Source of the DNA: Streptomyces sp. WM6378
GTDB lineage: Bacteria > Actinomycetota > Actinomycetes > Streptomycetales > Streptomycetaceae
Length of the DNA: 64,000 bases
Direction: 5' to 3'
Assembly (NCBI RefSeq): GCF_001279695.1
Contig: NZ_LGDD01000002.1
Location: 62,001 to 126,000 of the forward strand
The position numbers were made by a program, and so were the translations under genes. The notes below the pieces were generated by a model. The model ran no database searches. It was given only the letters and a program-made list of their open reading frames with translations, and was not told where the DNA came from. Shown here one piece after another: positions 16,373 through 24,075 of the stretch (position 1 is the stretch's first letter; each line of letters opens with the position of its first letter).

Positions 16373-16651
16373 ATGAAGGGTGACCGCGTGGAGATAGTGG
16401 TGGACGCGGGAGACACGACCCGGACGTACGAAGTGGTGGCAAGCCGGGCGGGGCGCAGGGTCGAGACGGCGGTCCGTCGCGGGGTGGTGGAAGTGAGTGA
16501 AGTCACGCGCAGCGGCACGGTCGTGCGCACGGCCCGCTTCATGGCCACCCGGGTGCTCGCCCTGGTCGAGCAGCCGGTCCCCAGGGAGGACGCGAGGGAG
16601 GCGGAGGCCCGCGCGCAGAGCCGCCCCCTCCGGGAAGACCCCAAGGCGTAG
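16373..16651 (+). CDS. Small conserved protein of unknown function
   Basis: A 92-residue soluble protein with alternating beta-type segments (RVEIVVDAGDTTRTYEVVA, GVVEVSEVTRSGTVVRTA) and a charged Glu/Arg tail. It starts at ATG 16373 behind AGAAGGGGG. I recognise no family. It is divergent from the kinase gene with about 200 bases between, so it may share regulation with it. Confidence 0.65.
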   Translation: MKGDRVEIVVDAGDTTRTYEVVASRAGRRVETAVRRGVVEVSEVTRSGTVVRTARFMATRVLALVEQPVPREDAREAEARAQSRPLREDPKA

Positions 16652-16670
16652 GGGGTCCGTCTCCACCCAG

Positions 16671-16708
16671 GGGAGTACTCCCAGGGGTGACGGCTCATCC
16701 CCTGGGAG
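16671..16708. promoter_or_regulatory. Palindrome GGGAGTACTCCC with overlapping inverted repeat
   Basis: A perfect 12-bp palindrome (16671-16682) overlaps an imperfect longer inverted repeat, CTCCCAGGGGTGA...TCATCCCCTGGGAG, reaching 16708. It could end the preceding small gene or be an operator for the gene at 16850. The remaining 16709-16849 sequence has a possible -10 (TACTGT near 16758). Confidence 0.4.
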
Positions 16709-16849
16709 GCCAGCAGATCGGTACGAGGGCATGACGTCCGGCGCCGCACGGATCCCTACTGTTGAAGACAAGCGGCGGGTGGTGCACTCGTCCCCCGAGG
16801 TCAGACACCCGCCGCTGCCGACCAACTCAGAGACGAACAGGAGAGGACC

Positions 16850-17059
16850 ATGGCGGACACGGCTGCGCGGACGATCATCCGCACGCAGGGACGCAGGGCG
16901 TACAGCGCCGCGTTCGGTGCCCGCCGCTCCGGCCCGCGCCATCCCTTGGTGGCAACGGCCATGGTCCTTCCCCTGGCGGCCCTGCTCGTAGTCGTCTTCG
17001 GCGGCTGGGACGCGGTGGTCACACAGGCGTCGTCCGTGGGCGTGATGCTGGGGCGCTGA
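16850..17059 (+). CDS. Small single-pass membrane protein
   Basis: A 69-residue protein with a basic N-terminus (RTIIRTQGRRAYSAAFGARRSG) and one membrane helix (LVATAMVLPLAALLVVVFGGW). ATG 16850 follows GGAGAGG. No family recognised. The twin basic stretch before the helix predicts a cytoplasmic N-terminus. Confidence 0.6.
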   Translation: MADTAARTIIRTQGRRAYSAAFGARRSGPRHPLVATAMVLPLAALLVVVFGGWDAVVTQASSVGVMLGR

Positions 17060-17147
17060 GCGGCGCCCCGGACCCGGTAGAGCGGACCGGGTCGGGGACA
17101 TCCGGCCATTACAGCCCCGTGGGGACGGGGGTGCGGCGGACGGCAGT

Positions 17148-17195
17148 AAAAGGCGTTGCCCGATCGGCTGGGGAGCCGATCGGGCAACGCCTTTT
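17148..17195. terminator. 22-bp perfect stem, bidirectional terminator
   Basis: Arms AAAAGGCGTTGCCCGATCGGCT and its exact complement with a GGGG loop. A-run at one end and T-run at the other mean it can stop transcripts from both sides: the small membrane gene and the tRNA operon. Confidence 0.85.
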
Positions 17196-17284
17196 GCGCT
17201 TGCGGCGGGGCCGGCCCCGGCTGCCAACTGGACGTCCCGGCAGGGGCGTCCACCGCGCGGGCCGAACGACTGCGGGCCGAACGA

Positions 17285-17320
17285 CGAAACCCCCGGCCTT
17301 CGAGAGGGCCGGGGGTTTCG
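17285..17320 (-). terminator. Terminator of the tRNA operon
   Basis: A 14-bp stem (CGAAACCCCCGGCC with complement) and eight-base loop just past the 3' end of the last tRNA-Val on the minus strand. Confidence 0.75.
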
Positions 17321-17325
17321 GATGG

Positions 17326-17397
17326 TGCGCGATACTGGGATTGAACCAGTGACCTCTTCCGTGTCAGGGAAGCGCTCTCCCGCTGAGCTAATCGCGC
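17326..17397 (-). tRNA. tRNA-Val(GAC), copy 1 (promoter-distal)
   Basis: Acceptor GCGCGAT pairs with ATCGCGC; the anticodon stem-loop is CTTCC-CTGACAC-GGAAG, giving anticodon GAC; the T-arm holds GGTTCAATCCC. A CCA is encoded next to the discriminator A (17323-17325). Last of three tandem copies. Confidence 0.95.
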
Positions 17398-17443
17398 GGG
17401 ACGGTCCCAAACCTTACAGGACCGGTTACTTCGTGTTACTGCG

Positions 17444-17515
17444 TGCGCGATACTGGGATTGAACCAGTGACCTCTTCCGTGTCAGGGAAGCGCTCTCCCG
17501 CTGAGCTAATCGCGC
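17444..17515 (-). tRNA. tRNA-Val(GAC), copy 2
   Basis: The 72-base tRNA body appears identical to copy 1, but without encoded CCA. The 46-base spacers on each side are nearly identical, showing a tandem duplication. Confidence 0.95.
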
Positions 17516-17561
17516 GGGACGGTCCCAAACCCTACGGGACCGGTTACTTCGTGTTACTGCG

Positions 17562-17633
17562 TGCGCGATACTGGGATTGAACCAGTGACCTCTTCCGTGT
17601 CAGGGAAGCGCTCTCCCGCTGAGCTAATCGCGC
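17562..17633 (-). tRNA. tRNA-Val(GAC), copy 3 (promoter-proximal)
   Basis: Same body and anticodon GAC as the other two copies, no encoded CCA. It lies four bases downstream, on the minus strand, of the tRNA-Cys gene. Confidence 0.95.
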
Positions 17634-17637
17634 TTGG

Positions 17638-17708
17638 AGGTGGAGACGGGATTTGAACCCGTGTAGACGGCTTTGCAGGCCGTTGCCTCGCCTCTCGGCC
17701 ACTCCACC
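17638..17708 (-). tRNA. tRNA-Cys(GCA)
   Basis: Acceptor GGTGGAG/CTCCACC, anticodon stem-loop ACGGC-CTGCAAA-GCCGT giving GCA, T-arm GGTTCAAATCC, discriminator U and encoded CCA (17635-17637). Confidence 0.95.
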
Positions 17709-17746
17709 AGGAGTGCATATGGGGTTCGGGAAGATCCCCCACATCG

Positions 17747-17819
17747 AGCGGACGACGAGATTCGAACTCGCGACCCTCACCTTGGCAAGGTGATGCTCTA
17801 CCAACTGAGCCACGTCCGC
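17747..17819 (-). tRNA. tRNA-Gly(GCC)
   Basis: Acceptor GCGGACG with matching 3' strand, anticodon stem-loop CACC-TTGCCAA-GGTG giving GCC, T-arm GTTCGAATC. First gene of the five-tRNA minus-strand operon; no CCA encoded. Confidence 0.95.
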
Positions 17820-17861
17820 TTGTCGTTTCCGTTTCGCTTGCGCGTCCCGGCGACGTGTTGA

Positions 17862-17889
17862 ACTCTAGCGGATTCCGGGGCCAGTACAA
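17862..17889 (-). promoter_or_regulatory. Promoter of the tRNA operon
   Basis: On the minus strand TTGTAC (17884-17889) and TAGAGT (17862-17867) are separated by 16 bases, about 40 bases before tRNA-Gly. This fits a vegetative HrdB-type promoter. Confidence 0.6.
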
Positions 17890-17997
17890 AAACGCGTTTG
17901 TGCAGCGTGCTGCGTTGCGCCTGGTCCGGACCCCGCCCGGGGTCCGGACGGGTGTTCGCCTCCAGGTCACTCAGGGGCACCCCACCTGCACCGGCCC

Positions 17998-18003
17998 TAG
18001 ACT
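17998..18003 (+). promoter_or_regulatory. -10 box (TAGACT) of the pabB-like gene
   Basis: TAGACT ends exactly seven bases before the GTG at 18011, with no Shine-Dalgarno between, which predicts a leaderless mRNA. Confidence 0.5.
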
Positions 18004-18010
18004 CACAACC

Positions 18011-19066
18011 GTGCACGACCTCGCTCCTCTGGCCCGCTTCGGCCACCTCGTCGCCTCGGACCTGCGTGATGTCACCAGCGACCCCGAGGCCCTCGACTCC
18101 GCCGGCTTCTGGGCCGTCTCCGTCGACTTCGAGGGCCGCCTCGTCTGCGCCCGCTTCGCGGACGTCCGCACGCGGCCGGTCCCCGAGCCCGTGCCCGGCG
18201 CCTGGCGCGGGCCCGCCATCGGCGACTGGACGTCCTCTCTCGACCGCGCCGCGTACACGGCGGGGGTGCGCCGCATCCGCGAGCACATCGCGGCCGGCGA
18301 GGTCTACCAGGCGAACCTCTGCCGCGTGCTGACCGCGCCGCTGCCCGACCCGGCGGCCGCCGACGTCGACGCCCTCACCGCACTGCTCGCGCGCGGCAAC
18401 CCCGCGCCCTATGCAGGAACGATCCGGCTGCCCGCGCACGGGGTGGAGATCGCGACCGCGTCGCCCGAACTGTTCCTGCGCCGTACGGGACGGATCGTGG
18501 AGTCCGGGCCGATCAAGGGGACCGGGCGGACCGCGGCGGACCTTCTGGAGAAGGACCACGCCGAGAACGTGATGATCGTGGACCTCGTCCGCAACGACAT
18601 GGGACGGGTCTGCGCCACCGGCTCGGTGACCGTCCCCGCACTGTGCGCCGTCGAGGAGCATCCCGGCCTCGTCCACCTCGTCTCCACCGTGCGCGGCGAA
18701 CTGCGTGAGGGCGCGGGGTGGCGCGAGCTGCTCGATGCCACGTTCCCGCCGGGCTCGGTCACCGGGGCGCCCAAGTCCAGCGCGCTGCGGATCATCGACG
18801 CCCTGGAGACCGCGCCGCGCGGCCCCTACTGCGGCGGCATCGGCTGGGTCGACGCCGACCGGGGCGCCGCCGAGCTCGCCGTCGGCATACGTACCTTCTG
18901 GGTCGACCGGCCGCACGGCGTGCTGCGCTTCGGCACCGGGGCGGGCATCACCTGGGGCTCGGACCCCGAGCGCGAGTGGCAGGAGACCGAGCTGAAGGCC
19001 TCGCGTCTCCTGGCGGTAGCGTCGGGCGCGTATGCCCACAGTGGGCACAGTGGAAGGACCGCGTAA
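18011..19066 (+). CDS. pabB: Aminodeoxychorismate synthase component I-like chorismate-binding enzyme
   Basis: A 351-residue chorismate-binding domain protein, probably the PabB subunit making 4-amino-4-deoxychorismate for folate. Diagnostic segments are GEVYQANLCR, SPELFLRR, GPIKGTGRTAADLLEKDHAEN (the PIKGT Lys typical of PabB rather than TrpE), VDLVRNDMGRVC and PPGSVTGAPK, then GWVDADRGAAELAVGIRTF. It lacks the glutamine amidotransferase domain and is shorter than PabB of E. coli (453), missing part of the N-terminal tryptophan-binding region. It is directly followed by pabC without a gap, supporting the folate assignment. An isochorismate or anthranilate function is less likely. Confidence 0.88.
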   Translation: MHDLAPLARFGHLVASDLRDVTSDPEALDSAGFWAVSVDFEGRLVCARFADVRTRPVPEPVPGAWRGPAIGDWTSSLDRAAYTAGVRRIREHIAAGEVYQANLCRVLTAPLPDPAAADVDALTALLARGNPAPYAGTIRLPAHGVEIATASPELFLRRTGRIVESGPIKGTGRTAADLLEKDHAENVMIVDLVRNDMGRVCATGSVTVPALCAVEEHPGLVHLVSTVRGELREGAGWRELLDATFPPGSVTGAPKSSALRIIDALETAPRGPYCGGIGWVDADRGAAELAVGIRTFWVDRPHGVLRFGTGAGITWGSDPEREWQETELKASRLLAVASGAYAHSGHSGRTA

Positions 19067-19888
19067 ATGCAGATCTGGGTCAACGGCGCTCTGCGCGACG
19101 CCGACGCCGCGCAGGTGTCCGTCCTCGACCACGGGCTCACCGTGGGCGACGGCGTCTTCGAGACGGTGAAGGCGACCGGCGGGAACACCTTCGCGCTCAC
19201 CCGCCATCTCGACCGGCTGACCCGCTCGGCCCGCGGCCTCGGCCTGCCCGACCCCGACCTCGACGAGGTGCGGCGCGCCTGCGCGGCCGTCCTGGAGGCG
19301 AACCCCATGCCGCTCGGCCGGCTGCGCATCACCTACACCGGCGGGCTCTCGCCGCTCGGCTCCGACCGGGGGGACGCGGGCCCGACCCTGGTCGTCGCCC
19401 TCGGCGAGACGGCCCGCAGGCCCGACACCACCGCTGTGATCACCGTCCCGTGGACCCGCAACGAGCACAGCGCGGTGGCGGGCCTGAAGACCACGTCGTA
19501 CGCCGAGAACGTGGTCGCCCTCGCGAAGGCGCACGGGGCGGGTGCCTCCGAAGCCCTCTTCGCGAACACCGCCGGGCAGCTCTGCGAGGGCACCGGCTCC
19601 AATGTCTTCGTGGTCGTCGACGGGCGCCTGCACACCCCGCCGCTCGCCTCCGGCTGCCTCGGCGGGATCACCCGCGCGCTGACCGTCGAATGGACCGGCG
19701 CGTACGAGACCGAGCTCCCGCTGGACGTCCTGGAGAGCGCCGAGGAGATCTTCCTGACCTCCACGCTGCGCGACGTACAGGCCGTACACCGCGTCGACGG
19801 GCGGCAGTTGGCCGCCGCGCCCGGTCCGGTCACGACGAAGGCCATGCGGATCTTCGACGAGCGGGCCGGATCGGATCTGGACCCGTAA
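19067..19888 (+). CDS. pabC: 4-amino-4-deoxychorismate lyase (class IV aminotransferase fold)
   Basis: A 273-residue PLP enzyme releasing pyruvate to give 4-aminobenzoate. It opens MQIWVNGALRDADAAQVSVLDHGLTVGDGVFETVK, as in PabC, and has the PLP Lys in AGLKTTSYAEN, then EALFANTAGQLCEGTGSNVFVV and LASGCLGGITRA. The ATG touches the pabB stop (TAAATG), so translation is coupled. A branched-chain or D-amino acid aminotransferase is the main alternative, but the neighbour argues for PabC. Confidence 0.9.
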   Translation: MQIWVNGALRDADAAQVSVLDHGLTVGDGVFETVKATGGNTFALTRHLDRLTRSARGLGLPDPDLDEVRRACAAVLEANPMPLGRLRITYTGGLSPLGSDRGDAGPTLVVALGETARRPDTTAVITVPWTRNEHSAVAGLKTTSYAENVVALAKAHGAGASEALFANTAGQLCEGTGSNVFVVVDGRLHTPPLASGCLGGITRALTVEWTGAYETELPLDVLESAEEIFLTSTLRDVQAVHRVDGRQLAAAPGPVTTKAMRIFDERAGSDLDP

Positions 19889-19930
19889 AAGCTGGTGACG
19901 GGCGGCGCCGGGGCAGGTACAACGGCCTTG

Positions 19931-20764
19931 ATGACCACCACCATTCGGCCGACCGAGCCGCTCCAGCAGGGCGCCGACGGCGCCAAGTCGCGTACGTACG
20001 ACGTGTGTGTGAACAGCCGACGCGTCGGACTGATCCGCATCGCCACCGACACCTCGTTCGGGCCCCGCATGGGCCGGATCGAAGAGCTCCGCATCGACGA
20101 GGTGGACCGGGGCCGGGGGCGGGGCACCGTCGCGGCGCTGGCCGCCGAGGAGGTGCTGCGGGGCTGGGGGTGCGGCCAGGTCCGCCTCGCGGTACCGGCC
20201 GACGCCGGGGCGGCGCTGCGGATGGCCGGCGCCCTCGGCTACCTGGAGCGCAGCCGCAACATGGTCAAGCAACTCCCGCCCGTGGCACCGGAGTTGCCCG
20301 CCGGGGTGGCCGGGCGGCCCATGAGCGCGGACGAGTTCGAGGACTGGCAGCGCGAGGAAGTGGAGAGCTACGCGCGCAGCTGGATCGAGCGGGGCGTGCC
20401 CGCCGCGGAGGCCCGGGACAGGTCCGCGGCGGAGCACCGCATCCTGCTGCCGGACGGCGTCGCCACCGCCGGGGCGCACTTCCTGGTCCTTGAGGACCGG
20501 GGGAGCGCGGTCGGCAGCGTGTGGGTGGCCCGGCGCTCGGCACCCGAGGAGGGGGCGTACGTCTACGACGTCGGGGTCGCCGAGGAGCACCGGGGCCGGG
20601 GCCACGGCCGCTCGCTGATGCTGCTCGCGGAACGCGTGGCGCTGGCCGACGGCATGGACACCATGGGGCTTCACGTCTTCGCGGACAACACCCCGGCGCT
20701 GCGCCTGTATGAGTCGCTGAGCTACCGGGTCACCAACTACAACCTCTACAAGCCCCTGCTCTGA
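19931..20764 (+). CDS. Tandem-GNAT acetyltransferase
   Basis: A 277-residue protein with two GNAT-like halves. The N-terminal half has RIEELRIDEVDRGRGRGTVAALAAEE; the C-terminal half has the more canonical VYDVGVAEEHRGRGHGRSLMLLAERVA followed by LHVFADNTPALRLYESLSYR. Such mycothiol-synthase-like double folds usually keep one active site, here likely the C-terminal one. Substrate unknown. Start ATG 19931 lacks a clear Shine-Dalgarno. Confidence 0.82.
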   Translation: MTTTIRPTEPLQQGADGAKSRTYDVCVNSRRVGLIRIATDTSFGPRMGRIEELRIDEVDRGRGRGTVAALAAEEVLRGWGCGQVRLAVPADAGAALRMAGALGYLERSRNMVKQLPPVAPELPAGVAGRPMSADEFEDWQREEVESYARSWIERGVPAAEARDRSAAEHRILLPDGVATAGAHFLVLEDRGSAVGSVWVARRSAPEEGAYVYDVGVAEEHRGRGHGRSLMLLAERVALADGMDTMGLHVFADNTPALRLYESLSYRVTNYNLYKPLL

Positions 20765-20773
20765 GCCGCTCGG

Positions 20774-21292
20774 CTACTGGGCGAGCAGCCGGTCCGCGAT
20801 CTCCTCGATGCGCGCGCGCAGCCCCTCCTGGCTCTTGCCGCCGTCCAGGCGCTCGTCGCCGATGACGTACGTCGGAGTGCCGGTCACGCCGATCGCCTTG
20901 CCCTCGGCCTGGTCGGCGTCGACGATCAGGATGTGCCGCCCGTCGATGAGGGCGGTCTCGAACTCGTCGGTGTCCAGGGCCAGTTCACCGGCCACCTCGA
21001 TGAGCGCGGGCTCGCCCTGTTCGGCGAGGCGCTCGGTGCGGGCGAGGACGGCCTCCACGTACGGCCAGCCGTGGCCCTGCTCGAAGGCCTCCTCGGCGGC
21101 CTGCGCCGCGGCGAAGGCGTGCTTGTGCTTCTCCAGCGGGAAGTGCCGCAGCCGGATGTCGAGGCGGTCGCCGTAGCGGGCGCGCAGCGCGCGGATGTCG
21201 TCGAGGGCGCTGCGGCAGTCGGGGCACTGCAGCTCGCACCAGACGTCGAGGACGACGGGGCCTGCGGTGCTTGAGGGGGTGGTGTCGCTCAT
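20774..21292 (-). CDS. Cytoplasmic DsbA-family thioredoxin-fold protein
   Basis: A 172-residue DsbA-like protein with redox motif C-P-D-C (residues 23-26) after VLDVWCELQ, and the cis-Pro loop GVTGTPTYVIGDERLDG. No signal peptide or membrane helix, so it should act in the cytoplasm, unlike classical DsbA. The inserted helical region (KHKHAFAAAQAAEEAFEQG) is typical of the DsbA/FrnE group. Start ATG 21292. It converges with the acetyltransferase gene, nine bases apart. Confidence 0.86.
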   Translation of the reverse strand: MSDTTPSSTAGPVVLDVWCELQCPDCRSALDDIRALRARYGDRLDIRLRHFPLEKHKHAFAAAQAAEEAFEQGHGWPYVEAVLARTERLAEQGEPALIEVAGELALDTDEFETALIDGRHILIVDADQAEGKAIGVTGTPTYVIGDERLDGGKSQEGLRARIEEIADRLLAQ

Positions 21293-21451
21293 GGGGTCCA
21301 GTCTCCCAGCAACCGGGACCTGGGGAGGATCCTGCCCCGGAGATCTCCCTGAGGTCGCGGCCGGCCGTGGCCCGCGGGGCGGGTTCCGGTGCAGGATGGA
21401 AGAAGCCATACCCCCCATGCCCGCCATACCACCCATGCCTGGAGGAACCGG

Positions 21452-21901
21452 ATGCTTGCCGAGACCGTCTGCTCCGCCGTTTCCGCGGCCGGACTGGGCA
21501 TCGCTGCCATCACGGCGTACCGCAAGCGCTTCCTCGCGGCTACGCGCATCGCCGCCTACTCGCTCGTCCCCGTCGGCCTCGTCATGACCGGTGTCGTGCA
21601 GTGGGTGTCCGGCATCGTCTTCAAACCGAGCGTGTGGCTGGGCTTCGGGCTGCTCGGGGTCGCCTGGCTGCTGTTCATGACGACCCGGGCCATCGAGCGG
21701 CGCGGCGGCGGCACCCGTAAGGAACGCAAGGCCGCCGCGGCCGCCGCCCAGCGCGAGGCGGTAGCCCCCGCGGCGTCCGCCCCCTCGCTCGGCGCGGGCC
21801 GCACCCCGGCCGCCCAGCCCGTACCGAAGGCGAAGGCCAAGCCCGCCGCGAGCGAGGACTTCAGCGACATCGAGGCCATCCTGAAGAAGCACGGCATCTG
21901 A
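21452..21901 (+). CDS. Two-helix membrane protein with Ala/Lys-rich tail
   Basis: A 149-residue protein with hydrophobic segments AETVCSAVSAAGLGIAAIT, YSLVPVGLVMTGVVQWVSG and VWLGFGLLGVAWLLFMT, followed by a long cytoplasmic tail of Lys/Ala/Pro and a conserved-looking acidic end DFSDIEAILKKHGI. Start ATG 21452 has GGAGG with good spacing. No named family; the C-terminal motif may be a docking peptide. Confidence 0.72.
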   Translation: MLAETVCSAVSAAGLGIAAITAYRKRFLAATRIAAYSLVPVGLVMTGVVQWVSGIVFKPSVWLGFGLLGVAWLLFMTTRAIERRGGGTRKERKAAAAAAQREAVAPAASAPSLGAGRTPAAQPVPKAKAKPAASEDFSDIEAILKKHGI

Positions 21902-22018
21902 CGTCCCCCGGGCGCGCGGGGGCGCGGCGCCCGCGCGCGGCTCTGCCTCCGCGCGCCACAAGATCGGCTTCGCGCGCTACAAGATCGGGCGAACTGCCGC
22001 TGCTTATGGGCGTGTTGG

Positions 22019-22024
22019 TATACC
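22019..22024 (+). promoter_or_regulatory. Putative -10 box (TATACC)
   Basis: TATACC lies 34 bases before ATG 22058 and six bases before an in-frame GTG at 22031, so it may give either a short leader or a leaderless start for the small membrane protein. Confidence 0.35.
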
Positions 22025-22057
22025 CATGCGGTGCGGCTGGGTCATCATCGCCCCGAG

Positions 22058-22231
22058 ATGCTGGACACTTCCCAGGGCTCCACCCCTGCACCGACCGACA
22101 AGCCGAGCGCGCCCGACCCGCAGGCGCGGGGCTGTCTCTTCGCGCTCTCCCAGCCACCCCTGATGATCTTTCTGGGGGTGATCGGCTGTCTGCTGCTCAT
22201 GGCGGCCGTGCACGACCTCTTCCTGCTCTGA
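22058..22231 (+). CDS. Small single-pass membrane protein
   Basis: A 57-residue protein: a Pro/Asp/Ser-rich N-terminus, then a hydrophobic C-terminal segment (PPLMIFLGVIGCLLLMAAVHDLFLL). The start is probably ATG 22058; GTG 22031 would add nine residues. Unknown function. Confidence 0.6.
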   Translation: MLDTSQGSTPAPTDKPSAPDPQARGCLFALSQPPLMIFLGVIGCLLLMAAVHDLFLL

Positions 22232-22252
22232 GAGCCGCTTTCGCGCAGGTGC

Positions 22253-22810
22253 TCAGCCCGCGGCTTCCTTGCGCCGGGCCCGGTACGCGGCCACGTGCAG
22301 GCGGTTTCCGCAGGTGCGGCTGTCGCAGTAGCGGCGGGAGCGGTTGCGGGAGAGGTCCACGAAGGCCCGTCCGCAGTCCGGCGCCTCGCACCGGCGGAGA
22401 CGTTCCTGCTCGCCGGTCACCACGATGAAGGCCAGCGCCATGCCGCCGTCCGCGGCCAGGTGGTCGGCCACCGAGGCGCCGGGCGCGAAGTAGTGCACGT
22501 GCCAGTCGTAGCCGTCGTGGTCGGTCAGCTGCGGGGTGGTGCCGGCGGCCGCGACCAGCTGGTTGACGAGCTCGGCGGCGGTGCGGGCGTCGGGCGCCGC
22601 GAAGATCTCCGCGAACCTGCTGCGGACGCTCTGGACGCCCAGGAGGTCACCGGTGGAGAGTCGCTCCACACCGCTCACGCTGTGGTCCTGGACGAAGCCG
22701 TACAGCGCGTCCACGTCCGCGAGGCGGTCGCTGGCCTCGCTCTCCGGCGCGGTGTTCACCAGATCGACCACCATGTCGAGCGCGATCCGGGTGTCGTGAG
22801 GGATCAGCAC
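22253..22810 (-). CDS. CGNR zinc-finger (ABATE-domain) transcription regulator
   Basis: A 185-residue protein with an N-terminal ABATE-like stress-sensing domain (LDMVVDLVNTAPE, from about residue 10) and a C-terminal CGNR zinc finger: CEAPDCGRAFVDLSRNRSRRYC then SRTCGNRLHVAAYRARR, giving the Cys ligands and the naming CGNR motif. Such proteins are presumed DNA-binding regulators. It converges with a small membrane protein gene and has its own promoter region beyond 22810. Confidence 0.88.
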   Translation of the reverse strand: MLIPHDTRIALDMVVDLVNTAPESEASDRLADVDALYGFVQDHSVSGVERLSTGDLLGVQSVRSRFAEIFAAPDARTAAELVNQLVAAAGTTPQLTDHDGYDWHVHYFAPGASVADHLAADGGMALAFIVVTGEQERLRRCEAPDCGRAFVDLSRNRSRRYCDSRTCGNRLHVAAYRARRKEAAG

Positions 22811-22887
22811 GATTCGCTCCCTGGCCTGCGGCGGGCGGGCGCCCGTCGATGCTGGCCGACTCTAGCGGCTCGCGCGAACGGCGCACC

Positions 22888-22927
22888 GGCGCCGTCCCCC
22901 ACGACGGCTTTCGTGGGGGACGGCGCC
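22888..22927. terminator. Strong hairpin between CGNR gene and ssgB
   Basis: A perfect 17-bp stem (GGCGCCGTCCCCCACGA with complement) and six-base loop, in the 195-base gap downstream of ssgB on the minus strand. Confidence 0.7.
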
Positions 22928-22955
22928 GATGGCTGCCGTTATGTGGTTGTCCGCG

Positions 22956-22986
22956 CGGCGCCGTCGCCCCGAGTCGGACGGCGCCG
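22956..22986 (-). terminator. Terminator of ssgB
   Basis: CGGCGCCGTC/GACGGCGCCG arms, 20 bases after the ssgB stop. It shares its GGCGCC core with the hairpin at 22888-22927. Confidence 0.65.
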
Positions 22987-23005
22987 TGCGGCTCTCTGCC
23001 TGGCC

Positions 23006-23422
23006 TCAGTTGTTCTCGGCCAGGATGTGCGAGAGTTCCGTGTCGAGATCGAAGTGACGGTGCTCGGTGCCGGGCGGCACCGCGGCGTCGGTCCGTTTCA
23101 GGAACGACTCCAGGGCCCGGGCCGGGGCTTCGAGCAGGGCTTCTCCTTCCGGCGAGCTCAGGGCGATACAGACGACACCCTGGCCGTGACTGCGTGACGG
23201 CCAGACTCTGACGTCGCCGGTTCCGGTGGGCCGGTGCAGGCCCTCGGCGAGGAGGTCGCGAGCGAAGACCCACTCGACGGTTTCCTCGGCTCCGGTGTGG
23301 AAGGTGGCGTGCACGGCATAGGGATCGGCCGTGTCATACCGCAGGCCCGCGGGTACAGGCAGTGAGGACTCGCTCGACACAACGAGGCGCAGGTGCAGCT
23401 CGCAGCTGACCGTGGTGTTCAT
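23006..23422 (-). CDS. ssgB: Sporulation-specific cell division protein SsgB
   Basis: A 138-residue SsgA-like protein, recognisable as SsgB from its opening MNTTVSCELHLRLVVSSES and segments DPYAVHATFHTGAEETVEWVF and RDLLAEGLHRPTGTGDVRVWP. SsgB recruits FtsZ to septation sites in aerial hyphae and is required for sporulation. Start ATG 23422; the 199 bases to the divergent gene must hold its promoter (reported in the literature to depend on the stress sigma factor SigH in S. coelicolor), though I cannot place it confidently. Its presence points to a sporulating streptomycete. Confidence 0.96.
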   Translation of the reverse strand: MNTTVSCELHLRLVVSSESSLPVPAGLRYDTADPYAVHATFHTGAEETVEWVFARDLLAEGLHRPTGTGDVRVWPSRSHGQGVVCIALSSPEGEALLEAPARALESFLKRTDAAVPPGTEHRHFDLDTELSHILAENN

Positions 23423-23608
23423 AAGCGCCAGGGCCTTTCGCTCAGTGTGCGCTCGGGGATTCGCACGTCGGCGAAATCGACATGCCACCTACGGTGCCGT
23501 TGTAAACCCCTCTGACCGTTTTGCAGGCGTTCACGTAGCTCGTACGGCCGACTATTACTTTGCGTGATAGGTCCATTTCGGTGAACCCGTTTCGAGACAC
23601 CCGTCCGG

Positions 23609-23614
23609 TAGGTT
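23609..23614 (+). promoter_or_regulatory. -10 box (TAGGTT) of the PGPGW gene
   Basis: TAGGTT ends seven bases before ATG 23622, predicting a leaderless mRNA. Confidence 0.45.
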
Positions 23615-23621
23615 GGAACGC

Positions 23622-24023
23622 ATGGATACGGGGAGTGACGAACAGGCCGCCGCGGCCCTCGGCTCGCGTGCGCCGGCGTTCATCAAGGCGTCCAGGCCGC
23701 TGCACCTGAGCTGGCAGGTCGGCGTTTTCGTGGTGGGCCTGGCGGTCGTGGCCGCGGGCGTCGTGATGCTGCCGCTGCCGGGCCCCGGTTGGCTGGTGAT
23801 CTTCGGCGGCATGGCGATCTGGGCGACCGAATTCGTATGGGCCCAGCTGGTGCTCCGCTGGACGAAGCGGAAGGTCACGGAGGCCACGCAGAAGGCGCTC
23901 GACCCCAAGGTGCGGCGCCGCAACATCATCCTCACCGCGGTAGGCCTGGTGATCGTCGCCGTGCTCGTCGGCGTCTACGTGTGGAAGTTCGGCATCGTGA
24001 TGCCGTGGAAGATCAACGAGTGA
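23622..24023 (+). CDS. PGPGW-family (TIGR02611-type) membrane protein
   Basis: A 133-residue actinobacterial membrane protein. The hallmark P-L-P-G-P-G-W is inside the first hairpin of helices (VGLAVVAAGVVMLPLPGPGWLVIFGG); a third helix is at the C-terminus (ILTAVGLVIVAVLVGVYVW). The middle is basic (RWTKRKVTEATQKALDPKVRRR). Role unknown. It precedes a tRNA-Val gene on the same strand. Confidence 0.85.
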   Translation: MDTGSDEQAAAALGSRAPAFIKASRPLHLSWQVGVFVVGLAVVAAGVVMLPLPGPGWLVIFGGMAIWATEFVWAQLVLRWTKRKVTEATQKALDPKVRRRNIILTAVGLVIVAVLVGVYVWKFGIVMPWKINE

Positions 24024-24075
24024 CCGCGGGTGGTCAAAGGCCCCGCTGACATGCGGTAATGTTTGCGGTGCGCCC

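Noticed and set aside
17326..17633. Three regularly spaced repeats resembling a CRISPR array
   Set aside because: They are complete tRNA-Val genes with near-identical spacers; no cas genes and wrong repeat length.
18011..19888. A chorismate-based antibiotic gene cluster
   Set aside because: Only the pabB-like/pabC folate pair is present, with no tailoring, transport or carrier-protein genes around it.
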